DNA from: Streptococcus mitis
GTDB lineage: Bacteria > Bacillota > Bacilli > Lactobacillales > Streptococcaceae
Assembly (NCBI RefSeq): GCF_016658865.1
Contig: NZ_CP067992.1
Coordinates: forward strand, 62,001-126,000
Direction of reading: 5' to 3'
Length of the DNA stretch: 64,000 bases
Shown here piece after piece: positions 49,099-58,071 of this stretch. The notes under the pieces were generated by a model, which had not been told where the DNA came from, ran no database searches, and saw nothing but the letters and a program-made list of their open reading frames with translations. How positions within the stretch are numbered: the first letter of the stretch is position 1; each line of letters starts with the position of its first letter. The translations under genes were made by a program, and so were the position numbers.

Positions 49099-50147
49099 AA
49101 TTAAAAAGTTACATTTTAGTGGGGTATGTCATTTCAACACTCCTAACGATTATCGTGGTTTTTTGGGCCATCCAGCGAATGTTAATTGAAGAAAGAGAAA
49201 TTTATTTCCTAGTGGGTATGACTCTAGTGGCTAGTTTTATCGGTGCTGGGATTAGTCTCTTTCTCCTATCGCCGGTCTTTACTTCATTGGGCAAACTCAA
49301 GGAACATGCCAAGCGGGTAGCGGACAAGGACTTTCCTGCAAATCTGGAGGTTCAAGGTCCTATGGAATTTCAGCAGTTAGGCCAAGCCTTCAATGAAATG
49401 TCCCATGATTTGCAGGCGACCTTTGATTCCTTGGAAGAAAGTGAACGAGAAAAGGGCTTGATGATTGCCCAGCTATCGCATGATATCAAGACCCCCATCA
49501 CTTCGATCCAAGCGACGGTAGAAGGGATTTTGGACGGGGTTATCAAGGAGGGAGAACAAGCCCATTATCTAGCAACCATTGGACGCCAGACAGAAAGACT
49601 CAATAAACTGGTTGAGGAATTGAATTTTTTGACCCTAAACTCAGCTAGAAATCAGATAGAAACTAATAGTAAAGACAGCATTTTTCTAGATCAGCTCTTG
49701 ATTGAGTGCATGAGTGAATTTCAGTTCTTGATTGAGCAGGAGGAACGAGACGTCCACTTGCAGGTAATCCCAGAGTCTGCCCGGATTGAGGGAGATTATG
49801 CCAAACTTTCTCGTATCTTGGTGAATCTGGTCAATAATGCTTTTAAATACTCAGCTCCAGGAACCAAGCTGGAAGTGGTGGCTAAGCTGGATAATAACCA
49901 GCTTTCAATCAGTGTGACCGATGAAGGGCAGGGCATTGCTCCAGAGGACTTGGAGAATATTTTCAAACGCCTTTATCGTGTAGAAACTTCGCGCAATATG
50001 AAAACAGGTGGTCATGGCTTAGGCCTTGCAATTGCGCGTGAATTGGCCCATCAATTGGGTGGAGAAATCACAGTCAGCAGCCAGTACGGCCTCGGAAGCA
50101 CCTTTACCCTCCTTCTCAACCTCTCTGGCAATGAAAATAAAGCCTAA
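49095..50147 (+). CDS. hk08: Sensor histidine kinase of TCS08
   Basis: A 350-residue membrane kinase. Two helices close together (about 7-26 and 36-60) leave almost no extracellular part, as in intramembrane-sensing (SaeS-like) kinases. A HAMP-like region, dimerisation helix with His129 in QLSHDIKTPITSIQ, N box NLVNNAFKYS, G1 DEGQGIAPEDLENIFKRLY and G2 GGHGLGLAIARE follow. It is translationally coupled to rr08 by a four-base overlap. The very short loop suggests that the signal is a membrane or wall state rather than a soluble ligand. Confidence 0.93.
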   Translation: MKLKSYILVGYVISTLLTIIVVFWAIQRMLIEEREIYFLVGMTLVASFIGAGISLFLLSPVFTSLGKLKEHAKRVADKDFPANLEVQGPMEFQQLGQAFNEMSHDLQATFDSLEESEREKGLMIAQLSHDIKTPITSIQATVEGILDGVIKEGEQAHYLATIGRQTERLNKLVEELNFLTLNSARNQIETNSKDSIFLDQLLIECMSEFQFLIEQEERDVHLQVIPESARIEGDYAKLSRILVNLVNNAFKYSAPGTKLEVVAKLDNNQLSISVTDEGQGIAPEDLENIFKRLYRVETSRNMKTGGHGLGLAIARELAHQLGGEITVSSQYGLGSTFTLLLNLSGNENKA

Positions 50148-50153
50148 AACCCC

Positions 50154-50341
50154 TTTACAAATCCAGCTATTCATGGTAAAATGGATTTTGTGTGAAATAT
50201 CAGCAGGAAAGCATGAAGCTCGTCAACAGGTGTCTTATGATAAGTAACCTTGGCTGTTTAGGCGAAGGGCATCTGCACGAATCAGGGCTTTCTAAGTGAC
50301 TATTTCCACCGAAATATTATTTATATCAGGAGGACATTCAC
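50154..50341 (+). promoter_or_regulatory. rpsD promoter and long leader
   Basis: -35 TTTACA (50154-50159), 17-bp spacer, TGg extended -10 TAAAAT (50177-50182), start near 50190, so the leader is about 150 nt. Ribosomal protein S4 represses its own synthesis through leader structures in many bacteria. This leader is long enough and GC-richer than the nearby spacers, but I could not fold it by hand. The ribosome site is AGGAGGA, 6-12 bp before ATG. Confidence 0.55.
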
Positions 50342-50953
50342 ATGTCACGTTATACAGGACCATCTTGGAAACAAGCTCGTCGCCTTGGCCTTTCACTTAC
50401 AGGTACAGGTAAAGAATTGGCACGTCGTAACTACGTACCAGGACAACACGGACCAAACAACCGTTCTAAATTGTCAGAATACGGTTTGCAATTGGCTGAA
50501 AAACAAAAACTTCGTTTCACTTACGGTGTAGGTGAAAAACAATTCCGTAACTTGTTCGTACAAGCTACAAAAATCAAAGGCGGAATCCTAGGTTTCAACT
50601 TCATGCTTCTTTTGGAACGTCGTTTGGATAACGTTGTTTACCGTCTTGGTCTTGCGACTACTCGTCGTCAAGCTCGTCAATTCGTAAACCACGGTCACAT
50701 CCTTGTTGACGGAAAACGCGTTGATATCCCATCATACCGCGTAACTCCAGGTCAAGTGATCTCAGTTCGTGAAAAATCATTGAAAGTTCCAGCTATCCTT
50801 GAAGCAGTAGAAGCTACTCTTGGACGTCCAGCATTCGTATCATTTGACGCTGAAAAATTGGAAGGTTCATTGACTCGCTTGCCAGAACGCGACGAAATCA
50901 ACCCAGAAATCAACGAAGCACTTGTCGTTGAATTCTACAACAAAATGCTTTAA
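50342..50953 (+). CDS. rpsD: Ribosomal protein S4
   Basis: A 203-residue 30S subunit protein. It binds the 5' domain of 16S rRNA early in assembly. The N-terminus [25 protein letters not shown] and the S4 RNA-binding motif [27 protein letters not shown] (read as two pieces) at about residues 92-118 are clear. Codon use is strongly biased, as in highly expressed genes. This S4 has no four-Cys zinc site, as usual in streptococci. Confidence 0.98.
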   Translation: MSRYTGPSWKQARRLGLSLTGTGKELARRNYVPGQHGPNNRSKLSEYGLQLAEKQKLRFTYGVGEKQFRNLFVQATKIKGGILGFNFMLLLERRLDNVVYRLGLATTRRQARQFVNHGHILVDGKRVDIPSYRVTPGQVISVREKSLKVPAILEAVEATLGRPAFVSFDAEKLEGSLTRLPERDEINPEINEALVVEFYNKML

Positions 50954-50973
50954 TTTTAAGATATATCTTACAG

Positions 50974-50997
50974 AAAGCCTACAACAGTGGGCTTTTT
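50974..50997 (+). terminator. rpsD terminator
   Basis: Nine-bp stem AAAGCCTAC / GTGGGCTTT with a 4-nt loop and TT following, 20 bp after the stop codon. Confidence 0.85.
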
Positions 50998-51146
50998 GCT
51001 TTGTCTTAAAAGGTTGATTTCTGGGTTTTCTTAGAGATTTGTTAGTAAGGTTATTTGTGTATCTAAGTCTATCTATTCCAAGAATTACACGATGTTGATG
51101 ATATAATATTTTGGCCCCCTCAATTCAAAGAAGGGAGGTGTTATAT

Positions 51147-51239
51147 ATGCTAGAGTTACTTTCCCTTTTTCTAGCTCCGTCACTTGTTAACGTACTATCT
51201 GAGCTTTTCAAACTATGGATAAAGAAACGTAGCAAGTAG
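51147..51239 (+). CDS. Fst/Ldr-family type I toxin, copy 1
   Basis: A 30-codon gene coding for a small membrane peptide: a hydrophobic helix (LSLFLAPSLVNVLSELFKLW) with the conserved Ala-Pro and Trp, and a basic tail IKKRSK. This is the layout of Fst-type toxins, which damage the membrane when translated in excess. Extended -10 TGa-TATAAT is at 51097-51107. The leader has CCCCCTC, able to pair with the GAGG of the ribosome site GGGAGGTG, so translation is probably masked until processing. A terminator (stem AAACCCCATCG / CGGTGGGGTTT, 51267-51297) follows. An antisense RNA gene faces it from the other side. Confidence 0.83.
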   Translation: MLELLSLFLAPSLVNVLSELFKLWIKKRSK

Positions 51240-51265
51240 CTTTTAACCCCTTAAGAGGGTAGCAA

Positions 51266-51332
51266 GAAACCCCATCGGTGGCACGGTGGGGTTTTTTAGT
51301 TACATATGCTAGAAGCATTGTTTTCCCTTTAT
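51266..51332 (-). ncRNA. Antisense RNA antitoxin, copy 1
   Basis: Minus-strand promoter -35 TTGAAA (51362-51367), 17-bp spacer, -10 TAGAAT (51339-51344). A transcript starting near 51332 would run into the shared hairpin at 51267-51297 and so overlap the 3' end of the toxin mRNA. Convergent transcription across a common terminator is the standard design of Fst/RNAII modules. The 3' end is estimated. Confidence 0.7.
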
Positions 51333-51458
51333 GTTTTCATTCTAACACATAAGCCCCGATATTTCAAGCTTTTGTTTTTTATACGTGATGTTGATGATAT
51401 AAATCTGGTATGTTATAATGTTTTAGCCCCCTCACTTTAAGGAAGGGAGGTGTTGCCG

Positions 51459-51554
51459 ATGTTAGAAATTATCATCACAATTTTTCTAGCACCCTTAGTA
51501 GTCAATATTTTGACAACCTTGTTTGAGAAATGGCTTAACTCACGCAAGAAATAA
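51459..51554 (+). CDS. Fst/Ldr-family type I toxin, copy 2
   Basis: A 31-codon paralogue of the gene 300 bp upstream: hydrophobic stretch IIITIFLAPLVVNILTTLFE, then KWLNSRKK. It has the same Ala-Pro and Trp positions, the same leader (GCCCCCTC then GGAAGGGAGGTG) and a promoter with -35 TTGATG (51391-51396), 17-bp spacer, TGt extended -10 TATAAT (51414-51419). The terminator stem CCTCAACG / CGTTGGGG lies at 51582-51603, followed by CTTTTT. Sequence differences between the two hairpins suggest that each toxin has its own antisense partner. Confidence 0.83.
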   Translation: MLEIIITIFLAPLVVNILTTLFEKWLNSRKK

Positions 51555-51577
51555 CCTTTAAGGGGCGATAAGTCAAA

Positions 51578-51639
51578 AAAACCTCAACGCTGGAACGTTG
51601 GGGCTTTTTGTTGCCTTGTTAGACAATTATCATCACTAT
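51578..51639 (-). ncRNA. Antisense RNA antitoxin, copy 2
   Basis: Minus-strand promoter -35 TTGAAA (51669-51674), 17-bp spacer, -10 TAGAAT (51646-51651), identical in design to copy 1. The RNA should begin near 51639 and end at the hairpin shared with toxin 2. The 3' end is estimated. Confidence 0.7.
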
Positions 51640-51816
51640 AAACCCATTCTAACACACATCCCCTGATATTTCAAGCTTTTGTTTTGATATTCCTCAGAGT
51701 GTGTTTGTGGCTTGAGTCAGCTTCACTGAAATTAGCACACGCGCTACCAAGTTCCATTCTACAGCAAAGAAATCAACTCTTTTCTAGGGGATTTCCGCCC
51801 TCATTTTTGTCTTTTG

Positions 51817-51825
51817 TGCTAAAAT
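51817..51825 (+). promoter_or_regulatory. Extended -10 promoter of the xpaC-telA operon
   Basis: TGc-TAAAAT with the hexamer at 51820-51825, 31 bp before the start codon at 51856. The -35 is weak. Confidence 0.5.
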
Positions 51826-51855
51826 AGACTTATAAATTGAAAATAAGGAATGTTT

Positions 51856-52662
51856 ATGAAATCAGGTAATGGTTTTTGGAAAGGCTGTCTCTATTTTTGG
51901 GGCTTCTTGTTCTTACTGGGCCTTTTGGTTCAATATGCTCTTCCACTTGCGGCTTGTGTCCTGCTAGGCTATGGTGGTTATCGTCTCTATAAACGCTTAC
52001 GCTATCCTCTTTTGCAGGATCGTTCGCTCGACGATCGGATTGAGTTTTTAAAAGCTAGGATTCGCCAGGCGGACAAAGATATTCAGCAACTAGAGGGAAC
52101 TTTAGTAGAAAAAGGCTCGGATTCATATAAAAGTCTGGCCAATCAAGTATTGATCGAACTGCGAGAAATCCATCAGGAGGCGGATCGTCTCAAGTCCTAT
52201 ATCGATGCTGATGTCTACAACCGTATTGACAAAAAGGTTCGTACAGTAAGGGCAACTATTGATGTTCAGCTAGAACGTTTGGATAGAGAAAGTCAGGTAG
52301 ATCTTGAAAATGCGGAGCCAGAGGAATTAGCTCCAGAATTGTCCCAGACCTTGGCCAATATTGCCACTGACCATCAGGCCATTCTAGACAAGATTGCTAC
52401 CTCTGCTGATGGTGATAAGGAAGAATTGACGGCTATTCATAGTTTGAAGATGGAGAAATTCCAAACAATTTTAGAAGGCTATTTAAAGATTAAGGTCAAT
52501 CCTAAAAACTATAATCGAGCAGAAGAACGCTTAGAGCAAGCTAAAGCAGCTATCGAACAATTTGACCTTGAGCTAGACCAAGTCTTGAGAGAACTCAATG
52601 AAACAGATATGCGTGATTTTGATATCAGTCTGCGTATCCTAGAAAAAGATCGTAAAGAATAG
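51856..52662 (+). CDS. XpaC-like membrane protein
   Basis: A 268-residue protein with two hydrophobic segments in the first 55 residues (about 8-30 and 33-48) and a long, charged, largely coiled-coil cytoplasmic part. It resembles the XpaC / 5-bromo-4-chloroindolyl phosphate hydrolysis family that occurs beside TelA in Firmicutes. The start is ATG 51856, with AAGGA 6 bp upstream; the ATG at 51850 touches that site. It is 21 bp upstream of telA. The molecular role is unknown; the pair is linked to envelope and toxic-anion stress. Confidence 0.75.
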   Translation: MKSGNGFWKGCLYFWGFLFLLGLLVQYALPLAACVLLGYGGYRLYKRLRYPLLQDRSLDDRIEFLKARIRQADKDIQQLEGTLVEKGSDSYKSLANQVLIELREIHQEADRLKSYIDADVYNRIDKKVRTVRATIDVQLERLDRESQVDLENAEPEELAPELSQTLANIATDHQAILDKIATSADGDKEELTAIHSLKMEKFQTILEGYLKIKVNPKNYNRAEERLEQAKAAIEQFDLELDQVLRELNETDMRDFDISLRILEKDRKE

Positions 52663-52683
52663 GTTAGAAATAAAGGAGTAACC

Positions 52684-53931
52684 ATGACAGAATTTAATTT
52701 TGATATTGACCAGATTGCCAACAATACGGTAGCTAAGGTGGATAAAACAACTCAAATCATCGAGACAAATACTGGCTCAGACAAGACCTTAACCTTCCTT
52801 GAGAAGCTGAGCCCTGAGCAGCAAGAAGGAATCAAAGCGCGCGTGCCCCAGTTAGTAGACCAATTTGTCACCAATCAAAATGCTCTTTTGGATTTTGGAC
52901 AATCTGCTGTCGAAGGTGTGAACAATACGGTCAATCGTATCTTATCAGAACAAAAGAAATTGCAGATTCCCCAAGTGGATGACTTACTCAAGAATACCAA
53001 CCGTGAGTTGCAAGGCTTTGTCGTCAAATACAAGAACGCTGAAATTGCTGAGTTAGAAGAAAAACCAAACTTTTTGCAACGATTGTTTAACAAGAGTAAA
53101 AATACGCTACAAGAATTTTACTTTGACTCAAAAACAGTAGAGCAAAAGCTCGATGGTATGGCTGCCGCAGTGGTTAAGCAAGAAGATGTGCTAGCTCGAA
53201 ATATCGTCTCTGCTGAGATGTTGATTGAGGACAATACCAAATCCATTGAAAATCTAGTGGGAGTAATTTCCTTTATTGAAGCCAGCCAGACAGAAGCTGG
53301 CAAGCGCGCTGCCGAACTAAAGGCCCAAGTTGACCAACTCGATACAAGTACGGTAGAATACCAGGCCAAGTCACAAGAATTGGCCCGCATGGCAGAAGTG
53401 GTCAATACCCTTGAACAACAACATACTGAGTATGTCAGCCGTCTCTATGTTGCCTGGGCAACAACACCTCAGATGCGCAATCTTGTGAAGGTCTCATCTG
53501 ATATGCGCCAAAAATTGGGCATGCTTCGTCGCAATACGATTCCGACAATGAAGCTTTCCATTGCCCAACTTGGTATTTTACAACAATCAATGAAATCAGG
53601 TGTCGTGGCAGATGCCATTGTTAATGCCAACAATGCTGCCCTTCAGATGCTAGCTGAAACCAGCAAGGAAGTGATTCCACAGATGGAACGAATTGCCCAA
53701 AGCCCGACAGTCGCTGTTGAGTCTGTTACCAAACTGGCTGAAAGTCTGGTTGCACAAAACCAAGGTATCGTCGCAGCTATTGAATTGGGACGCCAGAAAC
53801 GTGCCCAACTAGAAACAACCATCGTCAAGTCCGCAGAAATGATCAACGATTCTGTCAAACTACGCGATGAGAAAATCGTCCAAGCCCTTCTAGACCAAGG
53901 AAAGGCTGCTCAGAAAGAAGTACAAGAATAA
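52684..53931 (+). CDS. telA: TelA-family toxic anion resistance protein
   Basis: A 415-residue helical cytoplasmic protein of the TelA (tellurite resistance) family. Segments typical of the family are NTNRELQGFVVKYKNAEIAELEEKPNFL (seen as two pieces near residue 100), RLYVAWATTPQMRNL (about 257) and RRNTIPTMKLSIAQLGILQQS (about 285). Predicted coiled coils fill the first half. It is second in a two-gene operon with the XpaC-like gene. The name comes from plasmid tellurite resistance; in Listeria and relatives it affects resistance to cell-wall antibiotics, which may be its natural role. Confidence 0.88.
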   Translation: MTEFNFDIDQIANNTVAKVDKTTQIIETNTGSDKTLTFLEKLSPEQQEGIKARVPQLVDQFVTNQNALLDFGQSAVEGVNNTVNRILSEQKKLQIPQVDDLLKNTNRELQGFVVKYKNAEIAELEEKPNFLQRLFNKSKNTLQEFYFDSKTVEQKLDGMAAAVVKQEDVLARNIVSAEMLIEDNTKSIENLVGVISFIEASQTEAGKRAAELKAQVDQLDTSTVEYQAKSQELARMAEVVNTLEQQHTEYVSRLYVAWATTPQMRNLVKVSSDMRQKLGMLRRNTIPTMKLSIAQLGILQQSMKSGVVADAIVNANNAALQMLAETSKEVIPQMERIAQSPTVAVESVTKLAESLVAQNQGIVAAIELGRQKRAQLETTIVKSAEMINDSVKLRDEKIVQALLDQGKAAQKEVQE

Positions 53932-53938
53932 TACACAA

Positions 53939-53970
53939 GTCCCCTGTAATGTAGATTTACAGGGGATTTT
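53939..53970. terminator. Bidirectional terminator after telA
   Basis: Perfect 9-bp stem CCCCTGTAA / TTACAGGGG (53941-53949, 53957-53965), then ATTTTATT. It also covers the end of the convergent HXXEE gene. Confidence 0.85.
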
Positions 53971-54490
53971 ATTCGTTTTTGTGGACAAGCCAGGTGGAAT
54001 ATTTTTTCCCAATCCAAAGGGCAAAGAGGAGATTGATGACGACGATGCCTGAACCGACCAGTGAAAATAGGAAAAATTCGCTAGTCGAAACCTGCCACAA
54101 ATGCACGATGTCTGTAATCAAATAAGCACTGATAGGGAAACAAAGGATAGAAGTGATGAGAGCAGGGATATACTTACGGAGAAGAATTGATTGTCCAATA
54201 TGGAGCAAGAGATGGAGTGCAAAGGCCACAAAGCCTCCTAACCAAACTAATTCGAGCGCTCTAGATTGACTAAAATACGCTAATAAAGTGATGGATAAGA
54301 CAATGATAAACTCCTCAAAAACAGCAAGGGCAAATCCCTCTGTTGTCATTTCTTTGTGGATTTTTAGAATAGTTGGCACCTTTTGGGCCAGCAAGGTTTC
54401 GTTGAGACGGATCCAAGGGACAAGACCGATAATTTCTTCCATATCGTGAAAGATAAAAAGTAGAGGAAACATCCAAAGATAAAATGCCAT
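53969..54490 (-). CDS. HXXEE-domain membrane protein
   Basis: A 173-residue protein with about five hydrophobic helices. The motif His-Asp-Met-Glu-Glu in PLLFIFHDMEEIIGLVPW near residue 14 defines the HXXEE family, whose function is unknown; the conserved acidic and His residues inside a membrane helix suggest a metal site. I chose ATG 54490, with GGAGAG before it, over a TTG at 54505. On its upstream side lies a terminator and then a remnant of rpmG, so before the island inserted this gene lay directly downstream of rpmG. Confidence 0.75.
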   Translation of the reverse strand: MAFYLWMFPLLFIFHDMEEIIGLVPWIRLNETLLAQKVPTILKIHKEMTTEGFALAVFEEFIIVLSITLLAYFSQSRALELVWLGGFVAFALHLLLHIGQSILLRKYIPALITSILCFPISAYLITDIVHLWQVSTSEFFLFSLVGSGIVVINLLFALWIGKKYSTWLVHKNE

Positions 54491-54533
54491 AAATCTCTCC
54501 TGCAAAGCTATAGACTGTTAGCAAATAAAACAA

Positions 54534-54592
54534 AAAACGCCCAGTAAGGCGTTTTGAGTTATGAATGCTTATTTAACCTCTGTAAACATAAA
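54534..54592 (-). repeat. rpmG 3'-end remnant with terminator (left end of the RM island)
   Basis: 54562-54591 matches 58065-58094 at 27 of 30 positions, beginning TGAATGCTTA. On the minus strand it still reads Met-Phe-Thr-Glu-Val-Lys-stop, the end of ribosomal protein L33. A perfect 8-bp terminator stem AAAACGCC / GGCGTTTT (54534-54555) follows, comparable to the hairpin after the intact rpmG. This is the layout left by insertion into the 3' end of a gene: the displaced old tail is on the far side and the new tail is carried in by the element. Confidence 0.75.
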
Positions 54593-55068
54593 ATAATACG
54601 CCTATAAAGCTTATTATACCAGACTTTAAGGCTATTTCTAAGAAAAATGTAGAGATTCATACAGTATCTAGATTTTCCAAAAAAATTTTATTAAACTTAA
54701 AACCTAGTTTGATAAAAATGTATTTCAGTATATATCAAACTTGCTCTATAAGCGAAATTTATTTAATGTCTATTCTTATATAATTTGAAAAACTTTGATT
54801 ATAATGAAAGTAGTAGTATACCTATTAATTTTCTCATAATCTGTGCCTTCTTCTATAATTTTAATTATACCAAAATAATATTACAAGAGTATGTCAGTGT
54901 CTGTTATAACGGAAAAATGAAGAAATGTCTATTATAATAGCAAATAATAACTTTCGGGAAAAGACTTGTTTTTCGGAAAGAAAGGGATAGATGTCCGTTC
55001 CCTTAATTATTGCTAAATGCCGATGGTAATAGTATAATTAAATTAACCATAGCTTAGGAGTAATATTT
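54593..55068. other. AT-rich left part of the RM island
   Basis: No open frame that I can support and no recognisable controller (C) gene. The RM promoter at the right end is -35 TTGCTA (55010-55015), 17-bp spacer, -10 TATAAT (55033-55038). The composition is visibly lower in G+C than the flanking housekeeping genes. Confidence 0.6.
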
Positions 55069-55932
55069 TTGAAACCGATACTAAAATACAGAGGTGGTAA
55101 GTCGAAAGAAATTCCATCATTTATAGATTTTATACCCGAATTTGATACCTATTATGAACCATTTTTGGGTGGAGGTGCAACATATTTTTATTTAGAACCT
55201 GAAAAGGCTTTTATTAGTGATGTCAATGAACTACTAATAAACTTTTATTCAGAAGTAAGTAGCACAAAATTTGAAAAAATTAAACAAGAGCTGTTTGAAC
55301 TACAAACTCAATATGAAAATAATAGGAGAATCTTTAATTATAGAAAATCGCTCTCTCCGACAGAAAGAGTTGAAGACCCAAATGATGAACTATACTACAA
55401 AATAAGAGATATGTTCAACGGGAAAATTCCATCAGAGTATGAAAGAGCAACTCTATATTTTTTCATAAATAAGACTGCTTATTCAGGCATGATTAGATAT
55501 AATTCATTAGGAGAATTTAACGTACCCTATGGGCGCTACGCTAATTTTAATACAAATTTATTAACTAATGACCATCATAAATTGCTGAAGCAATCTACCA
55601 TTTTCAATGGCACTTATGAAAAATCATTTGAGTTAGCTACTTATAATGACTTTATTTTCTTAGACCCTCCATATGATACTGTTTTCTCGGAATACGGAAA
55701 CGAAACATTCACTGGTGATTTTGGTGAAGCTGAACATGTCAGACTTGCAGAAAATTTTAAGAATCTATCTAGTCCTGCTTTGATGATTATAGGGGAAACG
55801 CCACTAATATCTGAATTATACTCGGGTTATATAAAAGGGAAATATCCTAAAAGCTATATGGTCAATATAAGAAACAGATTTAAGGCAGAAGCGAACCATT
55901 TGATAATAACAAATTACGACACTGAGAGGTAA
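55069..55932 (+). CDS. Dam-type DNA adenine N6-methyltransferase
   Basis: A 287-residue D12-class methylase. Motif order is KYRGGKS (residues 6-12) and EPFLGGGATYFYL (about 31) for S-adenosylmethionine, then the catalytic FLDPPYD with Asp199. Relatives modify the A in GATC (Dam, DpnM). The start is TTG 55069, with TTAGGAG 8 bp upstream; the next in-frame ATG is far inside and would cut motif I. The endonuclease gene follows after three bases, so the two form one unit with the methylase first, which favours protection before cutting. Confidence 0.88.
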   Translation: MKPILKYRGGKSKEIPSFIDFIPEFDTYYEPFLGGGATYFYLEPEKAFISDVNELLINFYSEVSSTKFEKIKQELFELQTQYENNRRIFNYRKSLSPTERVEDPNDELYYKIRDMFNGKIPSEYERATLYFFINKTAYSGMIRYNSLGEFNVPYGRYANFNTNLLTNDHHKLLKQSTIFNGTYEKSFELATYNDFIFLDPPYDTVFSEYGNETFTGDFGEAEHVRLAENFKNLSSPALMIIGETPLISELYSGYIKGKYPKSYMVNIRNRFKAEANHLIITNYDTER

Positions 55933-55935
55933 GTC

Positions 55936-57648
55936 ATGGCAGGATTTGGAGAAAGATTTTTATTAGGCTTTACCAGCCCTAGAACACCTAAACTAATAAG
56001 TGAGTATATTAAGGTTATTGAAGAAAACAAGATGAATAATCTACCTTATGATACCGCATTTCAGGAAAAGTTTTATACGGTTCTCTCTAAAGCACAGGTA
56101 GCAGGAGAAGAAGCTGGGACAGCAAAAGATAAAGCCCTTGCAGGGAGAGATAAATTAACTAGAATGCCACAGGCATTAGGTTTTTTTATTACACAAAGAC
56201 ATAAAAATTTTCAAGTAACAGAAGCAGGACAACTGTTAAAAGATGAGGACTTATTTGAAGATGTCTTACTTCATCAAATATTAAAATTTCAACTTCCATC
56301 GCCTCTTCATAAAGAAAAAGACTCCAATAAAGGAAGATTCAGAATAAAACCATTCTTAGAAATCATCAGACTTATTGACGAACTAGAATATTTATCGTAT
56401 AAAGAATTAATGATTTTTGGAATGACTTTAACGGATTATCGTAATTTTGAAAATGTTGTAAAAAAAATAAGGGAGTATAGAAATCAGAGGGAAGTAATTA
56501 AAAAGCAAAAAAAATCTCTAAAGATCTTTGATCATGGAACTCAGTTGAATGTTTTTAAGGAGCTGTATGCTGATATTATTCAAATGGGTGATTTTAAAAC
56601 AAGAGAAACTGAAACGAAAACCGTTGAAGCTTACATGAAAAAGAAATTAAGCAATTGGGGCGATTACACAGACTCTATTTTTCGTATTTTGAGGGCAACG
56701 GGCGTTGTTGTATTCAGTAAAGGAAGGACTCTTACATTAAGTACAGAACGAATCACCGAGATCAGGTATATGCTAGACAATGTTAGTAGAGAAATTATTT
56801 CTATTGATATGAGTCGAGATGATTTTGACAAATATATTTCCAATCCATATGAACCTGTATTACTAAACGATAATAAAGACAACTTAGTAAATACTTTAAC
56901 AAGTATCGGTAGTTATGGAGATAAAGATGAAGATATTTATGTACTTAAACACAGACTAAATCAACAAAGGAATTTGAGAAAACGAGAAAAAATTAAAAGT
57001 GAATCACTTAAATTAAAAACTCGTTCTCAAGCTGATATTGAAGATATACTACAAACATTTGAAGCGATTAGTAATAAGGAAATTGAACCTGCAAGTATGC
57101 GACCTACTTTCTTTGAATGGAATATCTGGAGAGCAATGACTATGATTAACCATGGTGATGTAAAAGGTAATTTCATTGTTGATGATTCAGGAATGCCAGT
57201 TTCTACAGCAGGCGGTGGTCAAAGTGACATAGTTGGTGATTATGGGGACTTTAATATAGGTGTTGAGGTTACACTTTCTACTGGTCAGAAACAATTTGAA
57301 ATGGAAGGAGAACCTGTAAGTAGACATATCGGTGAAATGCAGATACAAAAACCAACATTTGGAATTTTTATAGCAAATACTTTAAATGAAACAGTTATCA
57401 ATCATTTTTACACTTTGTCTCATCAGAAATCAAAAATATATAATGGTATAGTAGATATCATTCCAATGGACACCAAAACTTTCATTGAATTTTTCAAACA
57501 AGCAACCAGTAAAGACATCGGTCCAAAGGACTTGTATTCAATTCATGAACATTCCACATCAATATCAATACAAATGTTGATAGAGGGTAAAACAGAAGAA
57601 GATTGGCATAATTCCGTAATAGAGAAAGTCTTTGAGATTGTAAATTAA
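55936..57648 (+). CDS. Type II restriction endonuclease, AlwI-like
   Basis: A 570-residue protein directly after a Dam-type methylase. The C-terminal part has PTFFEWNIWRAMTMI (about residue 390) and GVEVTLSTGQKQFEMEGEPV (about 440), with acidic residues and a Glu-Val-Thr core like the metal site of PD-(D/E)XK nucleases. This resembles the AlwI family of type IIS enzymes that recognise GGATC and cut to one side. The N-terminal part would then be the DNA recognition domain. The assignment rests on remembered family motifs. If right, a GATC methylase suffices to protect both strands of GGATC. Confidence 0.7.
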   Translation: MAGFGERFLLGFTSPRTPKLISEYIKVIEENKMNNLPYDTAFQEKFYTVLSKAQVAGEEAGTAKDKALAGRDKLTRMPQALGFFITQRHKNFQVTEAGQLLKDEDLFEDVLLHQILKFQLPSPLHKEKDSNKGRFRIKPFLEIIRLIDELEYLSYKELMIFGMTLTDYRNFENVVKKIREYRNQREVIKKQKKSLKIFDHGTQLNVFKELYADIIQMGDFKTRETETKTVEAYMKKKLSNWGDYTDSIFRILRATGVVVFSKGRTLTLSTERITEIRYMLDNVSREIISIDMSRDDFDKYISNPYEPVLLNDNKDNLVNTLTSIGSYGDKDEDIYVLKHRLNQQRNLRKREKIKSESLKLKTRSQADIEDILQTFEAISNKEIEPASMRPTFFEWNIWRAMTMINHGDVKGNFIVDDSGMPVSTAGGGQSDIVGDYGDFNIGVEVTLSTGQKQFEMEGEPVSRHIGEMQIQKPTFGIFIANTLNETVINHFYTLSHQKSKIYNGIVDIIPMDTKTFIEFFKQATSKDIGPKDLYSIHEHSTSISIQMLIEGKTEEDWHNSVIEKVFEIVN

Positions 57649-58022
57649 GCAACTAATCAATTCCCGAACATTTAAAAAAACGAACACCTCACTTAAAAAT
57701 TCATTTGTTGGTGTGAGATAGTTTAGAGTATCGAAAAAGTTACCTTACTTATTTCAAATTAGTTGAAATTTATTCATATTTCAAGCAAAATAAAAAACTC
57801 AATCCCTGACTGTTAAAGCTTATTCAAGATTTATCAAATTATCACCTGACAAACCAGGTCATACGATTTATAAGTAAAAGAACAAATAAAAAAGAGGAGC
57901 TTCACACTAAAGTTCCTCTTTTTTTAAATATCCGAATCAATATTCTTATTTCAAAAAAGGTGGTGAAAAAGGTAGTGATTTGAATGATTTTTATTGTAAT
58001 GTACTGAAATTAACAAAAAGAA
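57649..58022. other. Right part of the RM island, with terminator
   Basis: AT-rich and non-coding. It contains one good terminator (AAAAAAGAGGA...TCCTCTTTTTTT, 57888-57925) that ends the RM transcript. No integrase or transposase frame is visible between the endonuclease and rpmG, so the island cannot move on its own. Confidence 0.65.
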
Positions 58023-58045
58023 AAAAACGCATATTATGCGTTTTT
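58023..58045 (-). terminator. Terminator of rpmF-rpmG
   Basis: Perfect 10-bp stem AAAAACGCAT / ATGCGTTTTT with a 3-nt loop. T runs on both strands make it bidirectional. Confidence 0.8.
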
Positions 58046-58071
58046 CTTCTGTATTGATTCGTATTGAATGC

